Positions 8,531 to 19,172 of a stretch of 64,000 bases of DNA are shown here, piece by piece (positions within the stretch are counted from its first letter, which is position 1; every line of letters begins with the position of its first letter). A program made the translations under genes and the position numbers. Source of the DNA: Bacillota bacterium (GTDB taxonomy: Bacteria; Bacillota; Clostridia; Christensenellales; Aristaeellaceae); contig JAEZHK010000039.1 in assembly GCA_023416655.1 (NCBI GenBank), positions 46,942 to 110,941 of the forward strand. The letters run 5' to 3'. The notes under the pieces are model-generated. The model was not told the origin of the DNA, ran no database searches, and saw nothing but the letters and a program-made list of their open reading frames with translations.

Positions 8531-10056
<1,526 letters not shown>

Positions 10057-10060
<4 letters not shown>

Positions 10061-11085
10061 AGCGCTGGATACGGGTTCTCCCCTATGTGGCCATCGCGGG
10101 CGTCGCGGCGCTCGCGGCGTATCTCTTCATCGCGCTCTCGGGCAGCGACGCCGCCAAGGGGCTGGCGGGGTTTACCCGCGGCCTCTTCGGCTCCGCGTAC
10201 TCCGCCTCGGAAATCCTCGTGAAGGCCGCGCCGCTGACGCTGGCGGGGCTGGGCGTGGCGGTGGCGTTCCGCAGCGGGTTCACCAACATCGGCGCGGAAG
10301 GGCAGCTGTACATGGGCGCGATCGCGACGACGTTCATCGCGACGCGCCTTCCCGGCCTGCCCGCCTTTTTGATGCTGCCGCTTTGTATGCTGAGCGGGGC
10401 GCTCCTGGGCGGGCTGTGGGCGTTGATCCCCGGCTTTCTGAAAGCCCGGTATGGGATCTCCGAGGTCATCAACACCATCATGTTCAACTACATCGGCCTC
10501 GGGATCACGGGCGTGCTGGTGCAGACGGTCTTAAAAGACCCGGGGAGCTACTTCCCCGTGTCGCCGGACATCCCCGAAGCGGCCTTCCTTCCGGTGCTGC
10601 TGCCCAAGACGCGGCTGCACGCCGGGATCTTCATTGCGCTTCTCTGCGTGGTGCTGGTGTACATCCTGCTGTTCAAGACGCCCCAGGGCTTTCGCATGCG
10701 GGCGGTAGGCCTGAACCCCCGCGCCTGCCGGTGCATGGGCATTTCGGTCACCCGCAACATTGTGCTCTCGTCGCTTCTGAGCGGCGGCCTCGCGGGTCTC
10801 GCGGGCATGTGCGAGGTCGCGGGACTGCAGCACCGGCTGCTGGAGGGCATTTCGCCCGGTTACGGATACCTCGCCATCATCGTAGCGCTCCTCGGCGGCA
10901 GCGCGCCGCTGGGCGTTTTGATCGCAGCCGTGGGCGTCGCGGCGCTGCAGGTGGGGTCTCTCTCCATGCAGCGCGCGGCCAGCGTGCCCGCCTCCATCGC
11001 CTCCATCATCATGAGCCTTGTAGTGCTCATGATCCTGGCGCGCAAGACGGTGTTTTCCGGGCTTCTCAAGGGAAAGGGGGAATAG
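10057..11085 (+). CDS. Nucleoside ABC transporter permease 1
   Basis: The 342-residue membrane protein is a BPD_transp_2-type permease with about 8-10 hydrophobic segments. Conserved elements include FRSGFTNIGAEGQLYMGAI (about 72-90), YGISEVINTIMFNYIG and ISPGYGYLAIIVALLGG, all typical of the first permease of BMP-type nucleoside importers. It starts by ATGA overlap with the ATPase gene and is followed three bases later by permease 2, so the subunits are made together. The substrate is inferred as a purine nucleoside or base from the deaminase in the operon. Confidence 0.9.
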
Positions 11086-11088
11086 CGC

Positions 11089-12024
11089 ATGGAAGTGGTC
11101 ATCTTAACCCTCACTTCGTTTCTGGCCGCCGCCGTGCGCGTGGCCACGCCGCTGACCTACGCGGGCATCGGCGAGGCGTTCTCCGAGCGCGCGGGCGTCA
11201 TCAACATCGGCGTGGAGGCCATCATGCTCTCGGGCGCGTTCGCGGCGTTCATGACCACGTTTCTAACCGGCAGCATCCTCCTGGGCGCGCTGGCGGGCGT
11301 TTTGGGCGGCGTCTTCATCAGTATGCTGCATGCGGTGCTCAGCATCCGCTGCCGCGCGAACCAGAACATCGCGGGACTGGCGCTGAACATATTGACCTTG
11401 GGGCTGACCAGCTTCCTCTTCCTGAAGGTTTTCGGGCAGGCGACGGTGCTGCCCACCTGCCCCCTCGCACCGCAGTATCCGATCCCACTGCTCTCGGGCA
11501 TTCCGGTGCTCGGCCCCGCGCTCTTCTCCCAGAGCATTTTTGAGTACGCGCTGTACTTTCTGGTGGCGGGCTCCTGGGTGGTATTCTACCGGACCGAATG
11601 GGGCGTCTCCCTGACCGCCGTGGGCGAACACCCGCGGGCGGCGGACACGGCGGGGCTGAACGTCGGGCGCGTCCGCTACCTGGCTTGCCTCGTCAACGGC
11701 ATCCTGGGCGGGCTGGGCGGCGCGTACATCACCATCGCTCAGCTGGGCTTTTTCATGGAGGACGTAAACGCGGGCCGTGGATACATCGCGCTGGTGGCGG
11801 TGATCCTGGGAAGGCGGAACCCGCTGGGCATCCTACTGTCGGCGCTGGTGATCGGGCTTGCCCAGGCGCTGCAGTTGCAGCTGCAGACGCTGAAGATCGG
11901 CATCCCGTCGCAGGCGTTCTCCATGCTGCCGTATGTGGCGGCGGTGGTGGTGCTGCTGTTCTCCATCGGCAAGGGGCGCGATCCGGCGGCGCTGGGCGTT
12001 CCCTACGAGCGGGACAAGCGCTAA
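11089..12024 (+). CDS. Nucleoside ABC transporter permease 2
   Basis: The 311-residue permease is the partner of the preceding one. It begins with a membrane segment and the block LTYAGIGEAFSERAGVINIG (about 24-43), then VEAIMLSGAFAAF and GRGYIALVAVILGRRNPLG, the signature of the second permease in YufQ/NupQ-like importers. About eight hydrophobic segments are visible. It is separated by 24 bases from the MerR gene that closes the operon. Confidence 0.9.
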   Translation: MEVVILTLTSFLAAAVRVATPLTYAGIGEAFSERAGVINIGVEAIMLSGAFAAFMTTFLTGSILLGALAGVLGGVFISMLHAVLSIRCRANQNIAGLALNILTLGLTSFLFLKVFGQATVLPTCPLAPQYPIPLLSGIPVLGPALFSQSIFEYALYFLVAGSWVVFYRTEWGVSLTAVGEHPRAADTAGLNVGRVRYLACLVNGILGGLGGAYITIAQLGFFMEDVNAGRGYIALVAVILGRRNPLGILLSALVIGLAQALQLQLQTLKIGIPSQAFSMLPYVAAVVVLLFSIGKGRDPAALGVPYERDKR

Positions 12025-12048
12025 AACGAGAAGCGAGGAGGAAAGCCT

Positions 12049-12810
12049 TTGAAGGAATACTACACGGTCGGCGAATTCAGCGCCATGTTCGGGCTTAACA
12101 AGCAGACGCTGCAGTATTACGATTCCATCGGCCTCTTCCAGCCGGTTCGGCGGGGCGACGCGGGCGGCCACCGCTACTACGCGTTCGACCAGGTATACCG
12201 TCTGGCCTCCATCCGCTACATGCGCAGGCTCGGCTATTCGCTGGGGCAGATCGAGGAGCACATGGCCTCCCGGGAAGCCGACTTCACGCTCGACCACCTG
12301 AAGGAGCGGTCAAAGGCCCTCCGAAGCCAGTGGGAGGAGCTGCTCGCCATCGAGGCGGTAATCCAGCGCAAGATTCAGTTTGTGGAGGAGACGCTGTCGA
12401 AAATCGGCGACAGCGGCGAGATTTCGGTCGTCCGCTTCCCGGAGCGCAAGTACATCCCCATCGGCGTGGAGGAGCGGCTGTACCACCACGACTCCTTCTA
12501 CTTCTACCCCACCATCGCCTTCTACACCAGCGATGAGGACAAGTACTTCGGCGCGTACCTGTACGGCGAGGACAGCCCGCCTGTCGGGCAGGCCATCGTC
12601 CAGACGATCCCCGCCGGGGACTACCTGTGCTGCTACCACATGGGCCCCTATGAGAATGTGCCGGAGAGCATGCGGCGGCTGCGCGCCGCGCGTCCCGGCG
12701 TGGAGCTTGCGCCGCTGACCATCAACTTCAACATCATCGACCAGTTCATCGAAAAGAACAACGAAAACTACGTCACCCACATGCAGGTGCGGATCCTGTC
12801 CCAGAACTGA
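12049..12810 (+). CDS. MerR family regulator with effector-binding domain
   Basis: This 253-residue regulator has an N-terminal MerR helix-turn-helix (YTVGEFSAMFGLNKQTLQYY, residues 4-23, then the wing GGHRYYAFDQVYRL), a coiled linker (about 80-120) and a C-terminal GyrI/BltR-like effector domain (about 130-250). It starts with TTG at 12049, decided by the strong GAGGAGG site 5-10 bases upstream and the immediate match of the fold. As last gene of the purine operon it most likely binds the dyad in the 19-bp spacer promoter at 5962-5992 and senses a purine or related compound. The effector is unknown. Confidence 0.88.
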   Translation: MKEYYTVGEFSAMFGLNKQTLQYYDSIGLFQPVRRGDAGGHRYYAFDQVYRLASIRYMRRLGYSLGQIEEHMASREADFTLDHLKERSKALRSQWEELLAIEAVIQRKIQFVEETLSKIGDSGEISVVRFPERKYIPIGVEERLYHHDSFYFYPTIAFYTSDEDKYFGAYLYGEDSPPVGQAIVQTIPAGDYLCCYHMGPYENVPESMRRLRAARPGVELAPLTINFNIIDQFIEKNNENYVTHMQVRILSQN

Positions 12811-12828
12811 GCGTGGCGCCCTAATCAT

Positions 12829-12865
12829 GGACCCCCCGCGCGGCCTGTCGCCGCGCGGGGGGTCC
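12829..12865. terminator. Strong terminator hairpin after the purine operon
   Basis: A 15-bp perfect stem (GGACCCCCCGCGCGG and CCGCGCGGGGGGTCC) with an 8-base loop lies between the MerR gene and the convergent PhzF gene. It can serve both strands. There is no U-tract. Confidence 0.7.
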
Positions 12866-12885
12866 AATTGCTGCGTTCTGATAGA

Positions 12886-13770
12886 TTAGGCTTCGTCATC
12901 CCAGTAATGTACGCCCTCGATGCGCACCGTCGCGCTGCCGCCGAAAAGCACCTGCCCGTCCGCGCAGGCCAGCCTGACTTCGTTGAAGACCCTGTCCTCG
13001 CCGCCCTGCTCGACGCGGCAGTCGGAGCCGTCCCACAGCCCGTTTTTCAGCATGTAGCTTCCGAAGGCGCTGTTGCCGGAGCCGGTGGCGGGGTCCTCCA
13101 GATACCCGAATTTCGGCGCGAACACCCTCGTGTGCGCGACGCTGTCCGGCCGCGCCGTCTCCATGGAATAGATGAGCACGATGTCGACGCCGTTTCCTTC
13201 GCAGAACGCCTTGAGCCGACGCTCGTCGGGGAAAATTGAAACCTCGGTTTTCAAGTCCGCGAGGGGGACGATCAGCGTGTTCAGCCCCGCGTTGATTCGA
13301 TCAATAGGCAGGCCCGGATGGGGCCTTGCACCCAGCGCGGCTTCGATTGCATCCGCGCCCAGGTCCGTCCCGAGGTGGACGGGTGCGGGCGCGGCGATGA
13401 ACACCGCGTCCTGTTCCGGAATTTTGTTGTAGACCATGAGGGCGCCCTTCCGCCGGGTCCTGATCTGGATTTCCTTTCGCGCGAGCAGGTCCGGGCGTGA
13501 GCGGATCAGGCCGTACAGGCAGGCGATGGTGCCATGGCCGCAGAAATCCACCTCGCACTCCGACGAGTAGTAGGTCAAGAGGATCTCCGGCCCCTCCTCC
13601 GCGCAGTAGACCACTTCGGAGACGAAGCCCTTGTGCTGCGCGGCGATGGCGAGCATGTCGCCGTCCGTCAGGCGCTGGCCTTCCGTCAGATACAGGCAGG
13701 CGGCGGGGTTTCCGAGGGACGCCCTCGAGGTGAACGCGTCGATCTTCCGGTATGGGTACGCGGTGCGCAT
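12886..13770 (-). CDS. PhzF family isomerase-like protein
   Basis: The 294-residue protein belongs to the PhzF superfamily, a double diaminopimelate-epimerase-like fold. Visible family blocks are IDAFTSRASLGNPAA near the N-terminus, GFVSEVVY with the candidate catalytic glutamate, CGHGTIACLYGL and EDPATGSGNSAFGSYM near the C-terminus. Outside phenazine pathways the substrates of these enzymes are mostly unknown, and no phenazine genes are here. The start at 13770 has GGAG with 4 bases spacing. It is convergent with the purine operon. Confidence 0.85.
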   Translation of the reverse strand: MRTAYPYRKIDAFTSRASLGNPAACLYLTEGQRLTDGDMLAIAAQHKGFVSEVVYCAEEGPEILLTYYSSECEVDFCGHGTIACLYGLIRSRPDLLARKEIQIRTRRKGALMVYNKIPEQDAVFIAAPAPVHLGTDLGADAIEAALGARPHPGLPIDRINAGLNTLIVPLADLKTEVSIFPDERRLKAFCEGNGVDIVLIYSMETARPDSVAHTRVFAPKFGYLEDPATGSGNSAFGSYMLKNGLWDGSDCRVEQGGEDRVFNEVRLACADGQVLFGGSATVRIEGVHYWDDEA

Positions 13771-13940
13771 GGCTTCTCCTCTCCGGCATCGCTTCCCACG
13801 CCCGATAAGGCAAATGGGAGGGAGCCGCATATCCAGGCATTGCCGGTTAATCTTTTTTGGTATCTTAAACCCGGATGCCCCGTCTGTCAAGCGCGGGACG
13901 ACACCGCCCACGGCCAACGCATAAATTACGGATGGTTGAA

Positions 13941-14158
13941 CTCCGGGAGGTTTGGAGGGCCGCGGCCCACCATGCTCCATCGTGCCGGCGGCCTGTACGG
14001 CGGCGCGGGCGGCATTTCGCTTGCGAAATGCTCACCCGACCCGGCGCCGGGCGAAGGTCGCCTCCCACCGGAAAATTCCGCGGAATTTTCAGGCGCCGTC
14101 CCTCGTTCTCCTCGCAAACGCATGAAAAATGTGTCCGCCCATTTTTCATGCGTTTGCC
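13941..14158 (+). repeat. Modular hairpin element (divergent copy)
   Basis: This gene-free block has the layout of the hairpin family seen at 28117 and 37431. It opens with GGGAGGTTTGGAGGGCCG, then a GC hairpin, GCATTTCGC/GCGAAATGC at 14011-14030, a GGAAAATTCC box, and closes with the variable end hairpin at 14114-14157. The order of boxes is conserved while the hairpin sequences differ. Confidence 0.6.
14114..14157 (-). terminator. 17-bp hairpin after the FAD oxidoreductase
   Basis: A perfect 17-bp stem (GCAAACGCATGAAAAAT and its complement) with a 10-base loop ends five bases from the stop of the oxidoreductase gene on the minus strand. It likely terminates or protects that transcript. It also forms the outer hairpin of the modular element here. 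Confidence 0.6.
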
Positions 14159-14162
14159 CGCG

Positions 14163-15515
14163 CTACGGGCAGCAGCGGGGTTCCACCGCGTACACGCTCT
14201 GCGGGTAGCAGAACAGGTCCTTCGGATCGATCAGGGCCTTGAGCCGCATGAGCCGTGGCGCGTTGCCGCCGTAATAGTCGCGCAGGTATTCGTGGTTTTC
14301 CAGGGTGGGGAAATTGACGTAGGAGCCGCGGGTAATCTCTTTCAGCGCCTCGTACCGGGGCGCAAACCACTTAAGGTTATCGCGCTCCGCGGCCGGATCC
14401 ACCCAGTCCGTCGAAAGCGCGATGATGTTGAGCGCGTTCCGGTAGAAAAACGCAGTTTCATCCGAGGGGACTTCGCGCACCGCGCCGCCCAGGCCGTACA
14501 GGGAGACCGTGCCCGATACCGAGCCCTCCGCCAGACGGTCGACCAGCGCGACGATCCCGCGCGCCTCGTCTTCCGAAAACAGTTTATGCGCGAACCGCCC
14601 GCCGTTCGTAAACCGCTCCAACGACGGATAGGTGTCCATCACAATGCGCATGGCTTCGAGGAAGGTCATTTCCTCAATGACGCCGTCAAGGCCCAAATCC
14701 AGAAAGGTTGCCAGTGAAGCGCGGGCCTCCGCCGCGTCCCCGTAAAAAATTCCGCGCAGCAGGAGGCCGCGCCGTTCTTCCGGAGTGTGGAAGATCCTCG
14801 CCTGCGGCGTGAAGCGGCGGTCGCCCTTTAGAAGCCAGCATTGGAAGCGCCGGATGAATTCCGCAGCCATCCCCGTGCTTGCGCCGGACGCCTCCAGTTC
14901 CACGAAGGTCACATCGAAGCGCTTCGGCGGCAGCCGGAAGGTCAGCGAGGTCGCCACGCCGAAGTTGCCCCCGCCGCCGCCCCGCAGCGCGAAGAACAGC
15001 TCCCTTTCATGGGCCGCATCCGCCACGTGCCGTTTGCCGCACGCGTCGATCAGCGTGGCGGAGACCAGGCTGTCGCAGGTGAGGCCGAACATGCGGGCGG
15101 AAAGCCCCCAACCGCCGCCCAGCGTCAGCCCCGCCACGGCGACCGCCGGGCACGTGCCGCTGGGAAAGGGGTACCCGAGCGCGCCCAGCGCCTCATACAA
15201 AACCCTGTTCCGCACGCCAGGCCCGGCGGTGAACGTACCTTCCGCCGGATTCAGCCGGATGGAATCCATGCAGCCGACGTCGATCACCACGGCGCGGTCG
15301 CCCACGGAGAACCCCTCGTAGCTGTGGCCGCCGCTTCGCACCCGAACCGTTTGGCGCGAATCCCGCGCGGCGCGGATTGCCCGGACCACATCCTCCTCGC
15401 CGGTGCAATAGGCGATGGAGCAGGGGAATTTCTGTATTGAGCGGTTGAACTCCTGCCGCGCCTCGCGGTACCGCGGCGAATTTGGCGTGACGACCGATCC
15501 GCAAAAGCTGTCCAT
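14163..15515 (-). CDS. FAD-binding oxidoreductase, berberine-bridge-enzyme type
   Basis: This 450-residue protein has the PCMH-type FAD domain (about 30-200) and a C-terminal BBE segment (YYGGNAPRLMRLKALIDPKDLF). RSGGHSYEGFS contains the histidine that forms the 8-alpha bond to FAD, and GTCPAVAVAGLTLGGG contains the cysteine expected to form the 6-S-cysteinyl bond. A bicovalent flavin is therefore predicted. Such enzymes oxidise sugars or secondary metabolites with oxygen or other acceptors; the substrate is not evident. No export signal is seen. The start at 15515 has a GAGGATGG site upstream. An oxygen-linked enzyme is unusual if the host is a strict anaerobe. Confidence 0.85.
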   Translation of the reverse strand: MDSFCGSVVTPNSPRYREARQEFNRSIQKFPCSIAYCTGEEDVVRAIRAARDSRQTVRVRSGGHSYEGFSVGDRAVVIDVGCMDSIRLNPAEGTFTAGPGVRNRVLYEALGALGYPFPSGTCPAVAVAGLTLGGGWGLSARMFGLTCDSLVSATLIDACGKRHVADAAHERELFFALRGGGGGNFGVATSLTFRLPPKRFDVTFVELEASGASTGMAAEFIRRFQCWLLKGDRRFTPQARIFHTPEERRGLLLRGIFYGDAAEARASLATFLDLGLDGVIEEMTFLEAMRIVMDTYPSLERFTNGGRFAHKLFSEDEARGIVALVDRLAEGSVSGTVSLYGLGGAVREVPSDETAFFYRNALNIIALSTDWVDPAAERDNLKWFAPRYEALKEITRGSYVNFPTLENHEYLRDYYGGNAPRLMRLKALIDPKDLFCYPQSVYAVEPRCCP

Positions 15516-15803
15516 AACGCATCCATCCTCATAAGCGGGCGCGTGTGGCCCGCAGAGAATCCCATACATTACAGAATATGCCTGTCGAGGCGGCTCGGAT
15601 ATTGTCGGGGCAGGCGCTTTTTTGACCGCGTCGGCGGGGAAACGCCGATCAAGGAGGCGCGCATCGACGGCGCATCATGGCCACCGGCCAAGCCACATGC
15701 CGCGACGGGCGTAGTCCCCGAACCCGTGGCCGGGCCCGTTTCCCATGCCGGGATTCCGGGTAGAGATGTGAGTACCATCAAACCGCGCAAAGGGGGGAGC
15801 CGC

Positions 15804-16244
15804 GTGTACGAACTCAAAACCCGGGAGACAGAAACAAGCCCTCAGGCGGTCATCGACCGCATCGCCCAACCGGGCAGGCGGAAGGACGCCCAGGCGCTTC
15901 TGGATATTTACGCCTCGGTCACGGGCTACCCGCCCAGGGTCTGGGGCGAAAAGCAGATCGGTTATGGCCGATACCGCTACAAGTACCCGTCCGGCCATCA
16001 GGGCGAATTCTATAGGACGGGCTTCGCCCCCACAGGGGCAAAGATCTCGCTGTACCTTTACATCGAGGAGGACGCGCGCGAGGAGACGCTCCGGCGGCTG
16101 GGCAAGGCGACCTCCGGAAAGAGCTGCGTCTACATCAACAAGCTTGACGACATTGACATCGGGGTGCTCAAGGAAATAATCGCGGAAACCGTTCGCTTCA
16201 TGAGCACCGCGTACCCCGGCGGCTCCAACGAGGCGAAGCCTTGA
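15804..16244 (+). CDS. DUF1801 domain protein
   Basis: The 146-residue protein carries a DUF1801/YdhG-like domain, with YPPRVWGEKQIGYGRYRYKY (about 46-65) and a later YINKLDDIDIGVLKEII motif. The biochemical role of the family is unknown. It starts at a GTG (15804) preceded by GGGGGAG; an upstream ATG frame exists but lacks a comparable site. A terminator follows at 16282. Confidence 0.7.
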   Translation: MYELKTRETETSPQAVIDRIAQPGRRKDAQALLDIYASVTGYPPRVWGEKQIGYGRYRYKYPSGHQGEFYRTGFAPTGAKISLYLYIEEDAREETLRRLGKATSGKSCVYINKLDDIDIGVLKEIIAETVRFMSTAYPGGSNEAKP

Positions 16245-16281
16245 ACCTCTCATCGCGTCGCATCACCCCGGTTCTCTAAGG

Positions 16282-16303
16282 CCCGTCTCCGGACGGGTTT
16301 TTT
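16282..16303 (+). terminator. Rho-independent terminator
   Basis: A 6-bp GC stem (CCCGTC/GACGGG) is followed by six T residues, 38 bases after the DUF1801 gene. Confidence 0.75.
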
Positions 16304-16368
16304 GTTGCCTCGCCCGCTCCCGCGGCAAGAACCCGACTGTAAATTTTTCTGCGTAATGTAAAACGTTA

Positions 16369-16397
16369 TTGACATTATGTCTGCTTAGAGCTACAAT
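16369..16397 (+). promoter_or_regulatory. Sigma-A promoter for the reductase gene
   Basis: A perfect -35 box TTGACA (16369-16374) and TACAAT (16392-16397) are 17 bases apart, in a local AT-rich patch. They lie about 130 bases upstream of the ATG at 16527, leaving a long GC-rich leader. Confidence 0.75.
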
Positions 16398-16526
16398 TTG
16401 GATGCCGATATTGACACGGCGATATGAAGGTCTTCCCCGGCGCATCGGCAACGAGCGAACGAAGTAGCTTCAGGGGTAGCCTTGCGGGCCGGAAGGTCCG
16501 AGGCGCGACCGGACAGGAGGGGTATC

Positions 16527-17513
16527 ATGAAGGCGATTTCTGTGATGAGGTACGGCGGTCCGGAGGTTCTCGAAATCCGGGAGGCTCCGATGCCGAAGGT
16601 GGACGACAAGGGCGTGCTGGTCCGCGTGGTGGCGACGGTGGCGGCCGCGTCGGACTGTGCGTTCCGGGCCGGGAAACCCGCGCTGGCGAGGGTGTTTACC
16701 GGACTTATGCGGCCCAGCAAAATCCCGGGGGACGTGTTCGCCGGGGTGGTGGAATCCATAGGGCGGGGCGTGACTCGGTTTCAGCCCGGCGACCGGGTCT
16801 ATGGCGCCTCCGGCGAAGCGTTCGGCACCAACGCGGAGTTTCTCGCGCTGCAAGAAGATGCCGCGATCGAGAAAATGCCGGAGGGGATCGGCTTCGCCGA
16901 AGCGGCCTGCGTCAGCGAGGGTGCGATCACCGCGCTGCCGTTTTTGCGGGACGGCGGGAACATCGCGGAGGAGAAAAAGCTGCTGATCAACGGCGCGTCC
17001 GGCGGGGTCGGCGTATACGCGTTGCAGCTTGCCAAGTACTTCGGGGCGAAAGTGACCGCCGTGTGCGGCCCGGACAACCTGGACTTTGTCCGGGAACTGG
17101 GGGCGGACGAGGTTATCGACTACACGAAGGAGGATTTCACCGCCCGCCGGGAGGCCTACGACATCATCTTTGACGCCGTATCCAAGAGCTCCTTCGCCCG
17201 CTGCGAAGGGGCGCTGGCCCCGCAGGGCGTGTACCTGACCACCTTCCCCAGGTTGGGCGTACTGCTGCGCATGCTGCTGTCCGGGCGCTCCGGGGGCAAA
17301 AGGGCGGTATTCATGGCGACGGGGCTTCGAAAGCCGGAGGAAAAGCGGAAGGACCTGTTGATCCTGAACGCTCTGATGGAGGCGGGGAAGCTGAAGGCGG
17401 TCATCGGCAGGACCTTCCGCTGGCAGCAGATGGCGGAGGCGCACCGGTACGTGGAGGCGGGGCACAAGCGGGGAAGCGCGGCGGTCGTTATCGAGGTTGG
17501 CCCGGACGCGTAA
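16527..17513 (+). CDS. NAD(P)-dependent quinone-oxidoreductase-like MDR enzyme
   Basis: This 328-residue medium-chain reductase begins MKAISVMRYGGPEVLEIRE, typical of the zinc-free quinone oxidoreductase branch. The GroES-like half contains IPGDVFAGVVESIGRGVTRF. The Rossmann half has the nucleotide loop LLINGASGGVGVYALQLAK (about 150-168) and ELGADEVIDYTKEDF. The zinc-binding cysteines of alcohol dehydrogenases are not evident. It probably reduces quinones or enones with NADPH. AGGAGG lies before the ATG at 16527. Confidence 0.85.
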   Translation: MKAISVMRYGGPEVLEIREAPMPKVDDKGVLVRVVATVAAASDCAFRAGKPALARVFTGLMRPSKIPGDVFAGVVESIGRGVTRFQPGDRVYGASGEAFGTNAEFLALQEDAAIEKMPEGIGFAEAACVSEGAITALPFLRDGGNIAEEKKLLINGASGGVGVYALQLAKYFGAKVTAVCGPDNLDFVRELGADEVIDYTKEDFTARREAYDIIFDAVSKSSFARCEGALAPQGVYLTTFPRLGVLLRMLLSGRSGGKRAVFMATGLRKPEEKRKDLLILNALMEAGKLKAVIGRTFRWQQMAEAHRYVEAGHKRGSAAVVIEVGPDA

Positions 17514-17559
17514 GCCGGGCGGGCTGCCGAACCTTTGCCGCTCTCCCATGAACCGCGTG

Positions 17560-17719
17560 ATACTAATTCAGAATATTAATGCGTCCAAAGCGTTGAGAAA
17601 TTTTCGATGCAGAGCAAGGAGCCGGAGTGAGGCGTAGCAGCGCTACGTTGAACGGAGAGCGACACAGCACTGCGCGAAAAGGGCCGACGCGACGACGCAT
17701 TTATATTTGGAATTAGTAT
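17560..17719 (+). repeat. Inverted-repeat element, copy B (160 bp)
   Basis: The ends read ATACTAATTC and GAATTAGTAT, and both arms carry GCGTC inside, where the other copies carry TTTTGTC (copy C) or TTTCGTC (copy A). An internal hairpin CGTAGC-AGC-GCTACG (17633-17647) corresponds to AATAGC-AGC-GCTATT in copy C, with two compensating pair changes. It lies between two convergent genes and encodes nothing. No target duplication is visible. Confidence 0.85.
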
Positions 17720-17804
17720 GAGCATCCTTCCGCATTCTTTTCGCGCCGCGGCCACAAGAGGCTGTTTCAAGCGTAGCGACGAGAACTCGCAACCATGGAA
17801 AACC

Positions 17805-17839
17805 ATCCGCCGCGGCTCCGAAAAGGAACCGCGGCGGAT
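17805..17839 (-). terminator. Terminator after the fucosidase operon
   Basis: An 11-bp stem ATCCGCCGCGG/CCGCGGCGGAT lies just beyond the stop of the minus-strand fucosidase gene. It is followed in that direction by GGTTTT, and on the plus strand by TTGTTTTT. Confidence 0.6.
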
Positions 17840-17860
17840 TTGTTTTTGGCCTCATCCGGT

Positions 17861-19135
17861 TTATCCGGGGAAGAAGCCCTCCAGCTTCACGTGGACGGGG
17901 TATTCGTCGGCCACATTCACAGGCAGTTCCGCTTCCGAAACCGGAAGCCGCACGGAGGATGCGCCCAGGGGCAGGCCGTCCACGATGGCGTAGAGGTCCC
18001 GGCCCTTGCGGGTGTAAAAGGCCGTCGCGCCGTTCGGAAGCTGGTCCTGCTGCCGCTCCATCCAGGGCCGGGTGCCGTAGATGGCCTCCCCGTGTTTTTT
18101 CATCCACGCGCCAAGCTTCCTCAGCCGGTCGATCTGAATTTCGGGGATGGTGCCGTCCGCCCTCGGGCCGATGTTGATGAGCAGGTTCCCGTTGTGGCTC
18201 ACGTACTCCACCAGGATGCGCACAAGGTTCCGCCCGGAGATCACCGTTTCTTCCCCTTCGTTCTGATTGTATCCGAACGAAAGCCCGAGGCCGCGGCACA
18301 TCTCCCACTTCTTGCCAAGCGTTCGCTCGCCATGCAGGTATTCCGCGGTGGTGTAGTCGCAGAAGTCCACATCCCAGCGGTCGTCAATCACGCCCTCGGG
18401 CACGCTGTTGTAGTAGTGGGCGAAGAGGTGTTTCAAATCCTCACGGCCCTTTTCCGGCCAGCCGATGTCGTTCCACAAGACCGACGGCTTGTAGCGGTCC
18501 ACCAGCTCCAGCGCCTGATTGTAGGAGTAGTCGGCAAAGGCATAGGTGTGGTTGTAGTTGTCCTCGTTGGTGTGGGTCAGCCGCGCGCGGTCGAACGTCG
18601 TCCAGTCAAACAGGCCCGAGAAGTACGTGCCCATTTTAAGGCCTTCGCCGCGGACAGCTTCCGTCAGATCGCCCACCAGGTCGCGCTTCGGCCCGAGCTT
18701 CGCCGCGTTGTAGTCCGTGTACTTCGACGGGAACAGGCAGAAGCCGTCGTGGTGTTTGGTGGTCAGAACCACATAGCCCGCGCCCGCCTCTTTGAAGAGC
18801 TTCGCCCACTCCGCGGGGTTCCACTTCTCGCAGGTGAACCGCTCCGCGAAGCGCTCGTAGGGAAAGTCCACGCCATAGGTCTCTTCGTGGTGCTTCCGCG
18901 CCGGGGAATCCTGAATGCGGATGGTGTTCAGGTACCACTCCGCGTAGGGGTTGTGGCGGTGCCATTCCTCATCGGATGGCTCCCCGCCCAGCTCCCAGGT
19001 GACCTCCGCCCAAGCGGGCACGGAGTACAGCCCCCAGTGGATGAAAATGCCCAGCTTACAGTCGTCGTACCACTGGGGCACGGTGTGGGTCTTGACACTC
19101 TCCCAGGTCGGCTCAAAGAACTTCGCTTTTTCCAT
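17861..19135 (-). CDS. Alpha-L-fucosidase (GH29), second of pair
   Basis: This 424-residue enzyme is an intracellular GH29 alpha-L-fucosidase by sequence. It shows KLGIFIHWGLYSVPAW (about 27-42), LTTKHHDGFCLFPSKYTDYN with the catalytic-pocket histidines, and VLWNDIGWPEKG with the candidate nucleophile aspartate. NLLINIGPRADGTIPEIQ closes the barrel, and a C-terminal beta domain follows. There is no signal peptide, so it acts on fucosides brought in by the adjacent ABC transporter. It starts at 19135 with GGGAG upstream and follows another GH29 gene by 37 bases. GH29 members can also act on other sugars of similar shape. Confidence 0.9.
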   Translation of the reverse strand: MEKAKFFEPTWESVKTHTVPQWYDDCKLGIFIHWGLYSVPAWAEVTWELGGEPSDEEWHRHNPYAEWYLNTIRIQDSPARKHHEETYGVDFPYERFAERFTCEKWNPAEWAKLFKEAGAGYVVLTTKHHDGFCLFPSKYTDYNAAKLGPKRDLVGDLTEAVRGEGLKMGTYFSGLFDWTTFDRARLTHTNEDNYNHTYAFADYSYNQALELVDRYKPSVLWNDIGWPEKGREDLKHLFAHYYNSVPEGVIDDRWDVDFCDYTTAEYLHGERTLGKKWEMCRGLGLSFGYNQNEGEETVISGRNLVRILVEYVSHNGNLLINIGPRADGTIPEIQIDRLRKLGAWMKKHGEAIYGTRPWMERQQDQLPNGATAFYTRKGRDLYAIVDGLPLGASSVRLPVSEAELPVNVADEYPVHVKLEGFFPG

Positions 19136-19172
19136 GCTCCCATTCCTTTCGTTCGTTGGCAGTGGGCCAATC